DNA of 64,000 nt, from assembly GCA_004009845.1 (NCBI GenBank), contig RMBW01000020.1, positions 310,001 through 374,000 of the forward strand, in the 5' to 3' direction. The translations under genes were made by a program, and so were the position numbers. The notes beneath the pieces are model-generated. The model did not search any database. It was not told where the DNA came from and worked only from the letters and a program-made list of their open reading frames with translations. The DNA comes from Davidsoniella eucalypti. Its lineage: Eukaryota > Ascomycota > Sordariomycetes > Microascales > Ceratocystidaceae. Shown piece after piece: positions 1 through 8,850 of this stretch; the stretch's first letter is position 1; each line of letters opens with the position of its first letter.

Positions 1-474
1 GATGCAGTATGGTGCTATCTTACTGCGTCACCACACTTGCTGTATCCATTCCTTCGCGACTTCCGGGCAAAGTACTACCCGGACGGACCGCTGTACTTGC
101 GTGACTTCAACTGGCATTCTATTGCAGGCATGATGAGTGCCATGACACAACGTACACATACATACAAAGTGGGCTACATGCGTACCTTCCACAGCTGGTT
201 GCCCAACCGCCAACTCCTATGCATTGGCGATTCGACCCAGTCAGACCCAGAAGTGTATGGTGACATGGCGCGCGAATTCCCTGGCTGGATCGGTGGTATC
301 ATGATTCGCCGTGTCCGCGAAAAGGAGGCAATTGGAATCGACGAGAAGAATGCCGGTGAGCGATTTGAGAATGCCTTCCGCCTGGTACCGAAAGAGAAGT
401 GGATTGTGTTTGATGATCCAGCTGAGGCACAGTTGTTCGTAGGTCGATTAAAGACGCAAGAGTTAGAACTGTGA
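1..474 (+). CDS. App1-type phosphatidate phosphatase, C-terminal part (5' end outside window)
   Basis: The frame is open from base 1 and ends at TGA 472-474, so only about 157 C-terminal residues are present. The fragment reads as the second half of the App1 catalytic domain (DUF2183 family). It has the segment YLTASPHLLYPFLRDF, then a PxGPLYLRDF motif, then GDSTQSDPEVYGDMAREFPG with the conserved GDS...DPE pattern, then an IRRV strand. Family members are Mg-dependent enzymes that turn phosphatidate into diacylglycerol at actin patches and endocytic sites. The DxDxT nucleophile motif lies upstream of the window and cannot be checked. The tail after the domain is short. The gene is convergent with the permease that follows. 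Confidence 0.85.
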   Translation, partial: DAVWCYLTASPHLLYPFLRDFRAKYYPDGPLYLRDFNWHSIAGMMSAMTQRTHTYKVGYMRTFHSWLPNRQLLCIGDSTQSDPEVYGDMAREFPGWIGGIMIRRVREKEAIGIDEKNAGERFENAFRLVPKEKWIVFDDPAEAQLFVGRLKTQELEL

Positions 475-736
475 GTCGTTGTCAGTGGAGATGACTGAAA
501 ATTATGTATCCTGAGTGGCTGTATGGTTTTCTTTCTTAGTCACATATCACATTATGCTAATGGCGGAGCCGATAGAGAGTATCATTTGAGATTATTTCAT
601 ATATAATATACATAATTATATTATCAACGCAACATAATAATAGCATAAGCAAGAAGTTAAATCAACATTAACAACAACACCACCAACTCCAGCACTATCG
701 CCGGTAATTCTACCAACTAAATAACCGGCAACTATT
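475..736. other. 3' intergenic region between convergent genes
   Basis: AT-rich spacer of 262 bases between two convergent stop codons. It must hold both poly(A) sites. AATAAA-like and TATATA-type stretches occur at 595-650. No gene is seen. Confidence 0.5.
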
Positions 737-2290
737 TTAGATATCAGCCTCCTGAACTTGAGGGGCCGCGGTGGCTTCCGCATCGTCGCCAGACACAGAC
801 TTCTTGTTGTTGATGTACTTTTCCAGCAAAGGCAAGCCAACACCAGTCCACAACGTCAATGCTACAACAAAGGCGAGGGCACTAGGCCAGCCATGAGTCT
901 GCGCAAAGTGCGGAGCTTGCGAGCTAGGAAACTGGTACTGTTGAAAGGGAATGACGACAGCGCTGCCAATAGCAGTCACAAAACCGAGGACGAAGGCGCG
1001 CTTGTGCTGGTCACTGCCACAGGCTTCGTTGATCCAGCCGGCGAGCAGCGGAGTGTAGCAACCATAGCAGCCACAAAGAATGAAAACGGCCATACGTAGC
1101 CGATGCGATACTTCCCATACTGAGAGAATGGAGTAGCAAAAAGTGAGCAGAGTGCCGACGAATAGGCAGGCCGGCCAACGGGCTTGGAGACGATCGGAGG
1201 CGATTCCGGTGGCGACCATGAAGAACCAGTTGACGGCACCGATGGCGGTTGGGATGTTGTTGATCTGCGGCACTGAGTACATGTTGGTGGCCTTAAGATA
1301 GAGGGCAAAGTACTGCATGACATATGAGCCGATAGTCAGGGTCCAGAAAGCATAGGCTAGCGTGAAAGCATACACCTGCCAGGAGGTGAAGATGCGCTTG
1401 ACGATGCTAAAGTCGAGTTTACCCGACGGCTGGCGGTTTTCCTCGCGAATGCGCTCGGCGGCGCGCTTACGCTCCCAATCATTAAGATACCAAGCCTTGG
1501 TAGTCTCGGGGGTATCCGGATGGCACAGCACGCCATAAACGCAGACGGGCACACCCAGCAGAAAATCGAAGATGAAGAGCCAGCGCCAGGCACTAAGACC
1601 ACCACGGCCGTCCATTCCCGAGTACAGGGCGCTCTGCAGATAACCGGAGAACATTTGACCCAACACACCGCTCATGACGAAGAGGCCGGAGCGGCGAGCC
1701 AGTTCGGAGCGGCGATACCAGCAGCCGAGAGTGTACATGACGCCGGGCCAGGCAACGCTCTCGAAGAAGCCGATGCAGAAGCGTAGGGCGTAGAACTGTT
1801 CGGCGGTCTGGCATTTGTACAGGAAGAGCACGAAGAAGGACCAGAGGAAGAGGCACAACGGCAGCCAGATACGCGGTGGCACGACGGTGATGATTGGATT
1901 GGCGAAGACGGCGCCGATGATAGTTCCCGAGGCGAAGCACGTGTTCATCCACGATAGCTCGTTGCCAGGGCCGAAGCCGAGCTCCTCCTTCATGCCGGAG
2001 ACGTAGGCGCTCGAGATGTTTGTCTGGTCCAACTGCTTGATGAAGTAGCAGATGCACGAGTAGCTGAGAATGAACCAGTCGATCTTAAAGAGTAGCCATT
2101 TCTCTTCTTTTGACGTGCCAGGCTCGTGCCAGCGGAACCAGCTGCGGAGTCCCGTTTCTCGTTCTCCGCTACCACTGTCGTTGCCTTTGCTAGCGGTGGT
2201 TACGGGGGCAGCGGCCACTGACGACGTAGCAAGGCCCGCCTTGTCCTTATCGTTACGGCCGAAACCGGAGCGGATGCTTGTAACAGACAT
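737..2290 (-). CDS. MFS permease, anion:cation symporter family (Liz1/Fen2 pantothenate-type)
   Basis: Single-exon gene of 517 aa. After a hydrophilic N-terminus of about 65 residues comes the signature EEKWLLFKIDWFILSY, followed by LDQTNISSAYVSGMKEEL. Both are typical of the Dal5/Liz1/Fen2 branch of the major facilitator superfamily. About twelve membrane segments can be counted, with the usual hydrophilic central loop (PDTPETTKAWYL...). The tail is hydrophilic. This branch takes up allantoate, pantothenate, biotin, nicotinate, cysteine or small peptides by proton symport at the plasma membrane; the substrate here cannot be read from sequence. It diverges from the alpha/beta hydrolase gene over a shared 1.1-kb promoter region, which suggests co-regulation and possibly uptake of the cluster's substrate. 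Confidence 0.88.
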   Translation of the reverse strand: MSVTSIRSGFGRNDKDKAGLATSSVAAAPVTTASKGNDSGSGERETGLRSWFRWHEPGTSKEEKWLLFKIDWFILSYSCICYFIKQLDQTNISSAYVSGMKEELGFGPGNELSWMNTCFASGTIIGAVFANPIITVVPPRIWLPLCLFLWSFFVLFLYKCQTAEQFYALRFCIGFFESVAWPGVMYTLGCWYRRSELARRSGLFVMSGVLGQMFSGYLQSALYSGMDGRGGLSAWRWLFIFDFLLGVPVCVYGVLCHPDTPETTKAWYLNDWERKRAAERIREENRQPSGKLDFSIVKRIFTSWQVYAFTLAYAFWTLTIGSYVMQYFALYLKATNMYSVPQINNIPTAIGAVNWFFMVATGIASDRLQARWPACLFVGTLLTFCYSILSVWEVSHRLRMAVFILCGCYGCYTPLLAGWINEACGSDQHKRAFVLGFVTAIGSAVVIPFQQYQFPSSQAPHFAQTHGWPSALAFVVALTLWTGVGLPLLEKYINNKKSVSGDDAEATAAPQVQEADI

Positions 2291-3401
2291 TGTGGGGAGG
2301 AAGCTGATATCCGATCAATCAAAGTCTGGGGGAACACAGGCTGTGAAAAGAACGGGCAGGTACTTCTGCAGACAGCCGGATATATAGGATCAGCCTTGAT
2401 GAGAGTAAGACAGGGCAAACAACATGTGTTCGTGTTGTAGTCGCAATCACTAGATCTGGAAGGAGAGGAGCGGTTGGCGGCTCTAGGATGTGACGCTACT
2501 GTGCAAATGACGGATCAGTCTGTTTTTTGAGAGACGGCCCGGATTGATTGGAATAGAAGGGGGAGCGTCGTATGATCTTAGTGATTTAGGTAGACGTTAA
2601 ATATAATCAAATCGAATAGAAGGGGGGGGGGCTAACTGTTCTATTTCTATGGTCATGTCTAGAGCAAGATAATTGCTCTCCCTTTTTGATCAAGCTCGCC
2701 ATCATGATTTCTAGAAGAACATCACAAGACGGTTGGTTGGCGGCATTTCAGTAACTAGTTGTATACACAATAGTCTATGATTGTTCTATAGCTACTTAGT
2801 CTATGTACTTGTAAAGAACCAATCGAGAAAAAGGCAAATGGAAAGGAGAAAAACGTGGTAAAGGATGCACGAACTAGGACGGCGAAAAGGAATCAAGGAT
2901 TATGCCCATGTTGGGTAGTTTTTGTGTTAGCAGAATCGGACTTTGCCGACCACAGTATGATTTATGCTTGACTGGCTATAGTGTGTTGGTTTTTGTATCT
3001 ACAGATATAGAGCAGAGGTCGGGGAAGGATCTAGCCGTTTTATAAGAAGCACTGCAACTCTGCTGTTGCAACTGGAGTTCGTTGGGACAAAAAGACTACA
3101 GTGGAAGCTACTGTCGCACCTGATATCATGACATTGTTATACAGATACAAATCTGGGTGGATATTTGAGAAGTGGCTGCCTAGGGTTATTTCTACGCTTT
3201 ATAGGGTTATATCACGATATCGCGGGCGCTGCCATATCGGGCTGTTTCCGCTCCGGAAGAGTAAGAAGCGGGGGGCCAAGACAAGATAAGTAAGCTAAAC
3301 TAAGGATGCTATAATCTTATAACTTGGTTAGTTGTACACTACATGTAGTATTGTAAACATTTGTTATAGAAACGCTCGACTCGAACCCGAGAAATAGAGA
3401 A
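2291..3401. promoter_or_regulatory. divergent promoter region of permease and hydrolase
   Basis: No credible gene. A 62-codon open frame at 3101-3289 has no family resemblance and an implausible start. The region holds a run of ten G at 2622-2631 and, 152 bases before the hydrolase ATG, the inverted repeat CGG-N7-CCG (3238-3250). The rest is AT-rich. Confidence 0.5.
3238..3250. promoter_or_regulatory. CGG-N7-CCG inverted repeat, candidate Zn2Cys6 site 1
   Basis: CGG (3238-3240), spacer GCTGTTT, CCG (3248-3250). Inverted CGG triplets with fixed spacing are the usual target of zinc-cluster dimers. The same N7 spacing recurs before the regulator gene and the 5-oxoprolinase gene. Binding is inferred. 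Confidence 0.35.
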
Positions 3402-4503
3402 ATGGCTTCATCTGGCGTGCAGTTTGTCAGAGTCAACGGCGCTCGTCTGGCCTACGAAGTTGCCGGACCGGAAGATGCGCCGCTCATGATTGTATTGCAC
3501 GGCGGTCGCGGTATGGGTGAGAATTGCCACTTTGCTTGTAGCTAGATAGGGAGCCAACGATCAACTAAACAAGCTAAGCTCTACAGGCGACCACCGTAGC
3601 GACCACAGCGTATACAGCCGCCTAGCGCCAGCCGTACGCGTAGTCTCGTTCGACTATCGCGGCCACGGCCAGAGTTCGCGCACGCCGCCGTATTCGTTTG
3701 GCCAGATTGCCGACGACATTGACGGCATCCGCGCGCATTTTCTCGCCGAAGCCGGCAAAGATGCGGCCGGCCGCGCGATTATATGTGGCGGTAGTTTTGG
3801 CGGCTTCTTGGCGCTACACTATGCGATCCAGTATGCGCCACAGGTCGAGTCTCTGATACTGCGCGGAACAGCAGCGTCTCACCATCGTACGACGTGTCCA
3901 CGAGCCGACTGGAATGCACATATGGAGATTCAATAGCTAACACAACTCACTGTTTCGCTCTAGACGAACAAGGCGCCATGGATGTCCTGGCCAAGCGCAT
4001 CCATAGGGTGCCGTCGTTCTCCCTGGCCATGCTACGTGACAAGGTCTTTGGCGCATATGAGAGCGATGAGGAGTTTGCTCTTGTCCATCTCGCCATGCTG
4101 CCACTGTATCACGGCGGTTCGCGTCCGTTCGATGCCGATGCCGGCCTACGCAGTGTCTTGGACACAGTCCATGTGGCCGAGAGCCACAACGCCCTGTATG
4201 CGGAGCCGGAGAAGTTCTTTGACTACACGGCCGATCTGGGCCGTATTACGGCGAAGACGCTGGTTGTAGTTGGAGACCAGGACTGGATTTGTCCCGTTGG
4301 TATGTATTTGCCAGCTGGATACAGCCCACACTTCCGTCTTCTTTTGACTAACGCTTTTTGTTGCAGAGAATTCACACATCATTGTGCGGGGAATCCCCGC
4401 GGCGGAACTGTTTACTGTAGCTGGTGCAAATCATGGAGTGCACCTCGAGCAGCCAGATCTGGTATTGGGCAAGATCCGCGAGTTCCTGGGTATTAGACAG
4501 TAG
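3402..4503 (+). CDS. alpha/beta hydrolase (proline iminopeptidase-like), 4 exons
   Basis: Exons 3402-3516, 3587-3886, 3964-4299 and 4367-4503 give 295 aa in frame. The fold is clear. There is an HGG oxyanion motif at residues 33-35 and the strand FDYRGHGQS near 60-68. The nucleophile elbow GGSFGG has Ser108. The acid is probably Asp245 (GDQDW), and the base is probably His273 in GANHGVHLEQP. The length suits a single-domain hydrolase with a small cap. Relatives include prolyl aminopeptidases, amidases, lactonases and esterases, so the substrate is open. There is no signal peptide, so it is probably cytosolic. The stop lies 91 bases from the end of the regulator gene on the opposite strand. 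Beside a regulator and a 5-oxoprolinase, release of an N-terminal or amide-linked 5-oxoproline is a possible but unproven role. Confidence 0.85.
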
Positions 4504-4594
4504 ATGTATACACATTGGTTCTATTGTCGTTATATATATATACTGGAGTTCATATAAGAGTATCACCACATGCCGATTCTACCAGCGTCTCTCT

Positions 4595-7348
4595 TTACAA
4601 AAAGTCCAAATCCAAGGCTCCCCAATTGTAGTTGCCTGTTGCCGCCGTTGTCGGATCTACAACCATAGCCGCATCCAACGTCAAGAGACCGTCAAGCTCG
4701 TCTTCGGGCAACGGGATCTCATACGAAACATAGAACGATGCGGTGCCCAGTACATCGCGCATCTGAGCTAGAAACGTCGCGACTAAAGGCCGTAGGGCTG
4801 CCCGGAGATCCTTAGCTGGCCCCGATCCGGCGACGCCGACAGGCGGCGCCTGGCTAAAGTACGTCAGCTCGGCCTGGAAGCGACGGAACAGCCCGGCAGC
4901 CTGAGCAGCGGCGGTGAAGCCGGGTGGGAAAGCCTCGCAGATGGTGATCAGTGTAGCGACCTCTTCGCGAGGCAGCGGAGGACTGCTGGCCACGGAAGAG
5001 CCACTTCCGCCGCGGTGATGGAGGTGGTGATCATCTGGGGCAGAGACTAAAACGGCTAGTACCGAGTGCAGTAGGACAAGGCCGGCCGGGAATATGCGGC
5101 ATAGCGTAATGCGGTTGAGAGGAAGTTGGCGCTGGGCGTGTAGGGCGGCTGTTGCCTGGAGGTGTTTCTGGGCAAAGCTGAGCAGCTCGTGGCGCGGGAT
5201 TAGGCGGGCAAACGGATTTAGTGCACATGGATAGAACACATGTAATAGAAGATTGTAGTAGCGTGCACTGAGCCACGTGATGCTGTTGTGAATGGGCACA
5301 TTGTCTGGTTCAAGCGGTGCTAGTAGGCAGCCGGAGCTGTACCAGTTCTCGATATCGGCGCGGAGTTCGTGGAGGAGGAGCCGGCGCTCAGCCAGTGACA
5401 GTGAAAGCGATAGCAGCGAGGACGATGGGGCGCCGGGAATCCAGCCGCCGGGCCGCCAGAGACTCAGGACACGGTCCTCTAGTCGGCGCAGTTCAATCAC
5501 GTGGCGGCTTGTCTGCAGCATAGACGCCCACTGGGATCTCTCAGGCGACGCCATTTCTTCCACTGTAAGACTGGGCAATGGCACGTCGATATGCAGATCA
5601 GCCAGAGCCGGCGGCAGCCCTAGCGAGATGGCGGCCATGCGGTCTATGTTGTAGATACTCCATAGTAGACGGTGGCGCAGTTCGGGGCTCATTCCGGAAG
5701 CAGCCGAGGCAGAGCAGGCCGAAGTAGAGCCCGGCGCAGATGACGAGGACCCTGACGGACCAGACACGGATGATGAAGAGCCGGCACCGGGTTCGGAGCG
5801 GCGGCTGAGTCCTAAAAGGAGCGCTTGGCGCGCCACAATGCCGACGATGCTCCACGGCGAAACGCCGGCCGGATCGAAGATGGCCAGTAGCGACAGCAGC
5901 AGCAGGATCTGTAGGCTCTTCACATGCTGGGCGACCAAGCACTCTTGTGTGATCTGCGCATAGTCGATCTCAAAACGCAGAGTGTTGGGCGGGATCTGGC
6001 CAGCCCGCTGGAGCGTCGTGCAACCTATAGCCATGACAAGGTAAAGAAGCGTCGAGTCAGCATCGCCGGGCCGGCGCAGTTGGTTCTGGGCGACGGCATT
6101 GCAGGGCTGCTGTCGGCTATAGTGGCCCGACGAAGCCGGTGTCAGCTGTTGCTGCTGTGATTGGTTGTGATTGCCTTGCATGTAGGCCTGCTGCTGGTGC
6201 TGGTTCGCAGTCAATATCTCGAGTTGGTGCAGCATTGCCGACCGCGACACAAAGGGATACGCCCGGTTGACGTGACGGAAGAACGCGTCGACGAGACGCC
6301 GGCTGACTGCCGGCTCCGGCAAAGCAAAAGTACTGCGGCCGACAGAAGGCGATACGATTCCCGTGTTCTCTGCGCTTCCCGGGCCGCCGATAGAGCCGCC
6401 GCTATCCGAGATATTGCTTCCGAAAGCTCCGCTAACTACGGGACCTGTCTGTGCCGTATCGTCATCTTCGGCCACGACAGCTGGTGAAACCACGCCGTAG
6501 CTTCCGCTGGCGGCCGGACTGGTCTGTATCGACGACGCCGTCTTCGACTCTGCTCTTCCTGTGGTACTCCCTCTATGCGGTCCCGCATGCGAGATAGGGG
6601 CAGTAGCTGGCCGCAAGTCAGCTCCAGTCTCCAGGTTTTCGACGGCCGTGTGACCGGCAGGAAGCAGCATACATTCATTGACATAGTGACTGAGCCAGGC
6701 AATGCGCGCACGGAGTTGGGCAACCTGGGCTTCACCGCCCCGCGCTAACGAGCAGGAGTGACCGCTGGACACGCACAGCGAGCAGGCGGGGAAGGTCCGG
6801 CTGCACTTCTTCTTGAACGAGCGACATCGATCGCACGCCGCAATGCGCCGTGGGGGCCGGCGAGACGCGGATGTACTACTATTGGTGCTACTAGGGTTGG
6901 CGCCACTAGGGTTGGTGGCACGTGAGGAAGCAGTGTCTGTAGACGCGGCCTCGTGATTCTCCGGCTCGCGGCTCTCAGCTGCAGTCCCAGACGAGTGCCG
7001 AACGCTGGCCTCATGATCTGGCTTATGGGTTGCCGACTGACCAACAACAAGACCAAGACTACCTCTAGACAACACCGTGACAGGTGGTGACTGTGGCTGC
7101 TGGAACAGGGGAAGCGGCAACTGGCCGAAAGGAACAGTAGTAGAGGCAGATAGACTCTGCAAAGGAGAACCGTTGCAAGCCGGGGATGGGCGCCCACGTT
7201 GTAACGGTTGCGCTGAGGTAGCCGACGATGGTGATATGCGTCGCGTGTGGCCGAGATTCTGGTGTGGCGGGGCCGTAGAGATAGAACCTGGCGCTGTAAC
7301 AGAGGCAGACGGCGGCCGAATGCGAAAGCGGTGGATGCTTGGCTGCAT
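4595..7348 (-). CDS. Zn2Cys6 fungal-specific transcription factor
   Basis: Single-exon gene of 917 aa. The first 165 residues are low-complexity (Ser, Pro, Thr). The zinc cluster has Cys 172, 175, 182, 189, 192 and 199, giving the canonical C-X2-C-X6-C-X6-C-X2-C-X6-C with a basic FKKK stretch between the second and third Cys. A Gln-rich stretch lies near 385-415. The fungal-specific regulatory domain starts near VDAFFRHVNRAYPFVSR and contains the typical helix around SPELRHRLLWSIYNIDR. It should be a nuclear DNA-binding activator or repressor. It lies between a hydrolase and a 5-oxoprolinase, with the same CGG-N7-CCG site 86 bases before its own ATG, so it is the likely pathway-specific regulator of the flanking genes, possibly self-regulated. 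No named orthologue was recognised. Confidence 0.88.
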   Translation of the reverse strand: MQPSIHRFRIRPPSASVTAPGSISTAPPHQNLGHTRRISPSSATSAQPLQRGRPSPACNGSPLQSLSASTTVPFGQLPLPLFQQPQSPPVTVLSRGSLGLVVGQSATHKPDHEASVRHSSGTAAESREPENHEAASTDTASSRATNPSGANPSSTNSSTSASRRPPRRIAACDRCRSFKKKCSRTFPACSLCVSSGHSCSLARGGEAQVAQLRARIAWLSHYVNECMLLPAGHTAVENLETGADLRPATAPISHAGPHRGSTTGRAESKTASSIQTSPAASGSYGVVSPAVVAEDDDTAQTGPVVSGAFGSNISDSGGSIGGPGSAENTGIVSPSVGRSTFALPEPAVSRRLVDAFFRHVNRAYPFVSRSAMLHQLEILTANQHQQQAYMQGNHNQSQQQQLTPASSGHYSRQQPCNAVAQNQLRRPGDADSTLLYLVMAIGCTTLQRAGQIPPNTLRFEIDYAQITQECLVAQHVKSLQILLLLSLLAIFDPAGVSPWSIVGIVARQALLLGLSRRSEPGAGSSSSVSGPSGSSSSAPGSTSACSASAASGMSPELRHRLLWSIYNIDRMAAISLGLPPALADLHIDVPLPSLTVEEMASPERSQWASMLQTSRHVIELRRLEDRVLSLWRPGGWIPGAPSSSLLSLSLSLAERRLLLHELRADIENWYSSGCLLAPLEPDNVPIHNSITWLSARYYNLLLHVFYPCALNPFARLIPRHELLSFAQKHLQATAALHAQRQLPLNRITLCRIFPAGLVLLHSVLAVLVSAPDDHHLHHRGGSGSSVASSPPLPREEVATLITICEAFPPGFTAAAQAAGLFRRFQAELTYFSQAPPVGVAGSGPAKDLRAALRPLVATFLAQMRDVLGTASFYVSYEIPLPEDELDGLLTLDAAMVVDPTTAATGNYNWGALDLDFL

Positions 7349-7433
7349 TATTACGCGATAAGACTATTGCCAGATTACTAGATAGAATATACCGCCTTCT
7401 TCGCTCCCTGATAACCTGATGGCCGGTGTAAGT

Positions 7434-7446
7434 CGGTGCTTTCCCG
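7434..7446. promoter_or_regulatory. CGG-N7-CCG inverted repeat, candidate Zn2Cys6 site 2
   Basis: CGG (7434-7436), spacer TGCTTTC, CCG (7444-7446), 86 bases upstream of the regulator's ATG. This suits autoregulation by a zinc-cluster dimer. Inference from pattern only. Confidence 0.35.
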
Positions 7447-8466
7447 CCAGATGGGAGCAAGGGCTGCCCAAGGGAGTAGTAAGAAGAATTGGGATAGCAG
7501 AAACAAGAGAGGCCCTCTAGGTCGTCTTTCTTCTTCTGTAAGCCAGATAGATGGGAGCACGAGTGTTGGCAATATCAATCAGGTCTTGTCCAAGTCGGAT
7601 TAGATGTGACCACTGCCAAAGACGACACCAAGAAACAGCAGGACAGCTTGTTGTAACTCCACCATCCCATTAATCACATAGTTAGTTGTGACATAACTAC
7701 ATAGTACATATAATATAAACCTAGTTGTTCTTTGCTTTGCCGGACTAGGCTCGTATCCAACGCTATAAACCGCGCAGTCTAGTCCTGTATCTCCAGTGGG
7801 ATTACAATCCCTCGACCTAATCGGAAATGTGCGACATTTTCTTTCTTACCAAGTTTGTAGCTTTGGGCTAGGCTTGATTAGGAACTTAATCCAAACGATT
7901 CACACAAGTTTCGATCAAGTACGACTGTTTCTACAGTGTTGGATATAAGGGTTAAACCGGCCACACCCATCCTAGCTTGATCATATAGTTTTCTTACCAT
8001 TTGTGCCTATACAAGTCTACGATGACAAGGCGGCCATATAGGCTCACAAAGTGTATTATTGTGTGACAAGATAGATTCTCCCTCGGCTTCATTGTAGTGC
8101 AATTTGGTATCTGAAAGTAAAGCCATAAGCTCAAGATCACCACCGAATCAACTACATAACCCTAAGAGAGCCTGCTGTTGGTACTACTATATATCAATGT
8201 ATGTACCAAAAAACTACTTCTGCACAACTATATCATTCGCAATACTTTTGTTTCTGACTTACTACAGTAGCTTCGAATATCCGGGCAAGTCACAAGACAT
8301 TCGATATTTCATCGCAGAATTAGGCAATACAGAGATTAGTTAGCTCAAGATAGTGGTCGGAATATGGCGACAACAGGGTTAGTTGACCCTTCTTGCACAA
8401 ACAAGGGTTGGACAAATATACTGGTTTTGTTTACTTGGAAATAGACAGATATAATCCCCCGTAGCT

Positions 8467-8479
8467 CGGTTTACCGCCG
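8467..8479. promoter_or_regulatory. CGG-N7-CCG inverted repeat, candidate Zn2Cys6 site 3
   Basis: CGG (8467-8469), spacer TTTACCG, CCG (8477-8479). It also contains an overlapping CGG-N4-CCG (8467-8476). It lies 371 bases upstream of the 5-oxoprolinase ATG. Inference from pattern only. Confidence 0.35.
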
Positions 8480-8850
8480 GTTTTTCTTTTGGCACAGATT
8501 TCGCAATCACTCAATAAAGACGTGCTGATACATCTGTATTGGGATATAGCCGACGTTGGCTTCAGTGGTCGTAGCAGGTGATACTTGGACTATAGATAGT
8601 CAAGACAGAACTACAGCCGTCGGTCTTAGCGGATTTTCCATATAGACAGAAGAACGACGACGCCACTTCTAGGCCTTGACGATATCAAATAAGCACGATC
8701 TGAAAGTAGCGAGGATTACTTGAGAGACATTGCTCCGAAGACACAGTGAACCAGAGTTCAGGATAGACCACGAGGGAGGAGTTCCTGTTGTTGCTCTTCC
8801 TTTTCCTGTCTACCAACCCAATCGCCTCGTTCGTCCACTCGGATCTTCCC

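Larger units (their letters stand above)
7349..8850. promoter_or_regulatory. divergent promoter region of regulator and 5-oxoprolinase
   Basis: 1.5 kb without a credible gene. Short open frames (for example 8104-8343) have no family resemblance and AT-rich composition. Two CGG-N7-CCG sites lie here, one close to each gene (7434-7446 and 8467-8479). Confidence 0.5.

Noticed and set aside
3101..3289. 62-codon open frame before the hydrolase gene
   Set aside because: It begins at GTG, has no family resemblance and overlaps the probable promoter with the CGG-N7-CCG site.
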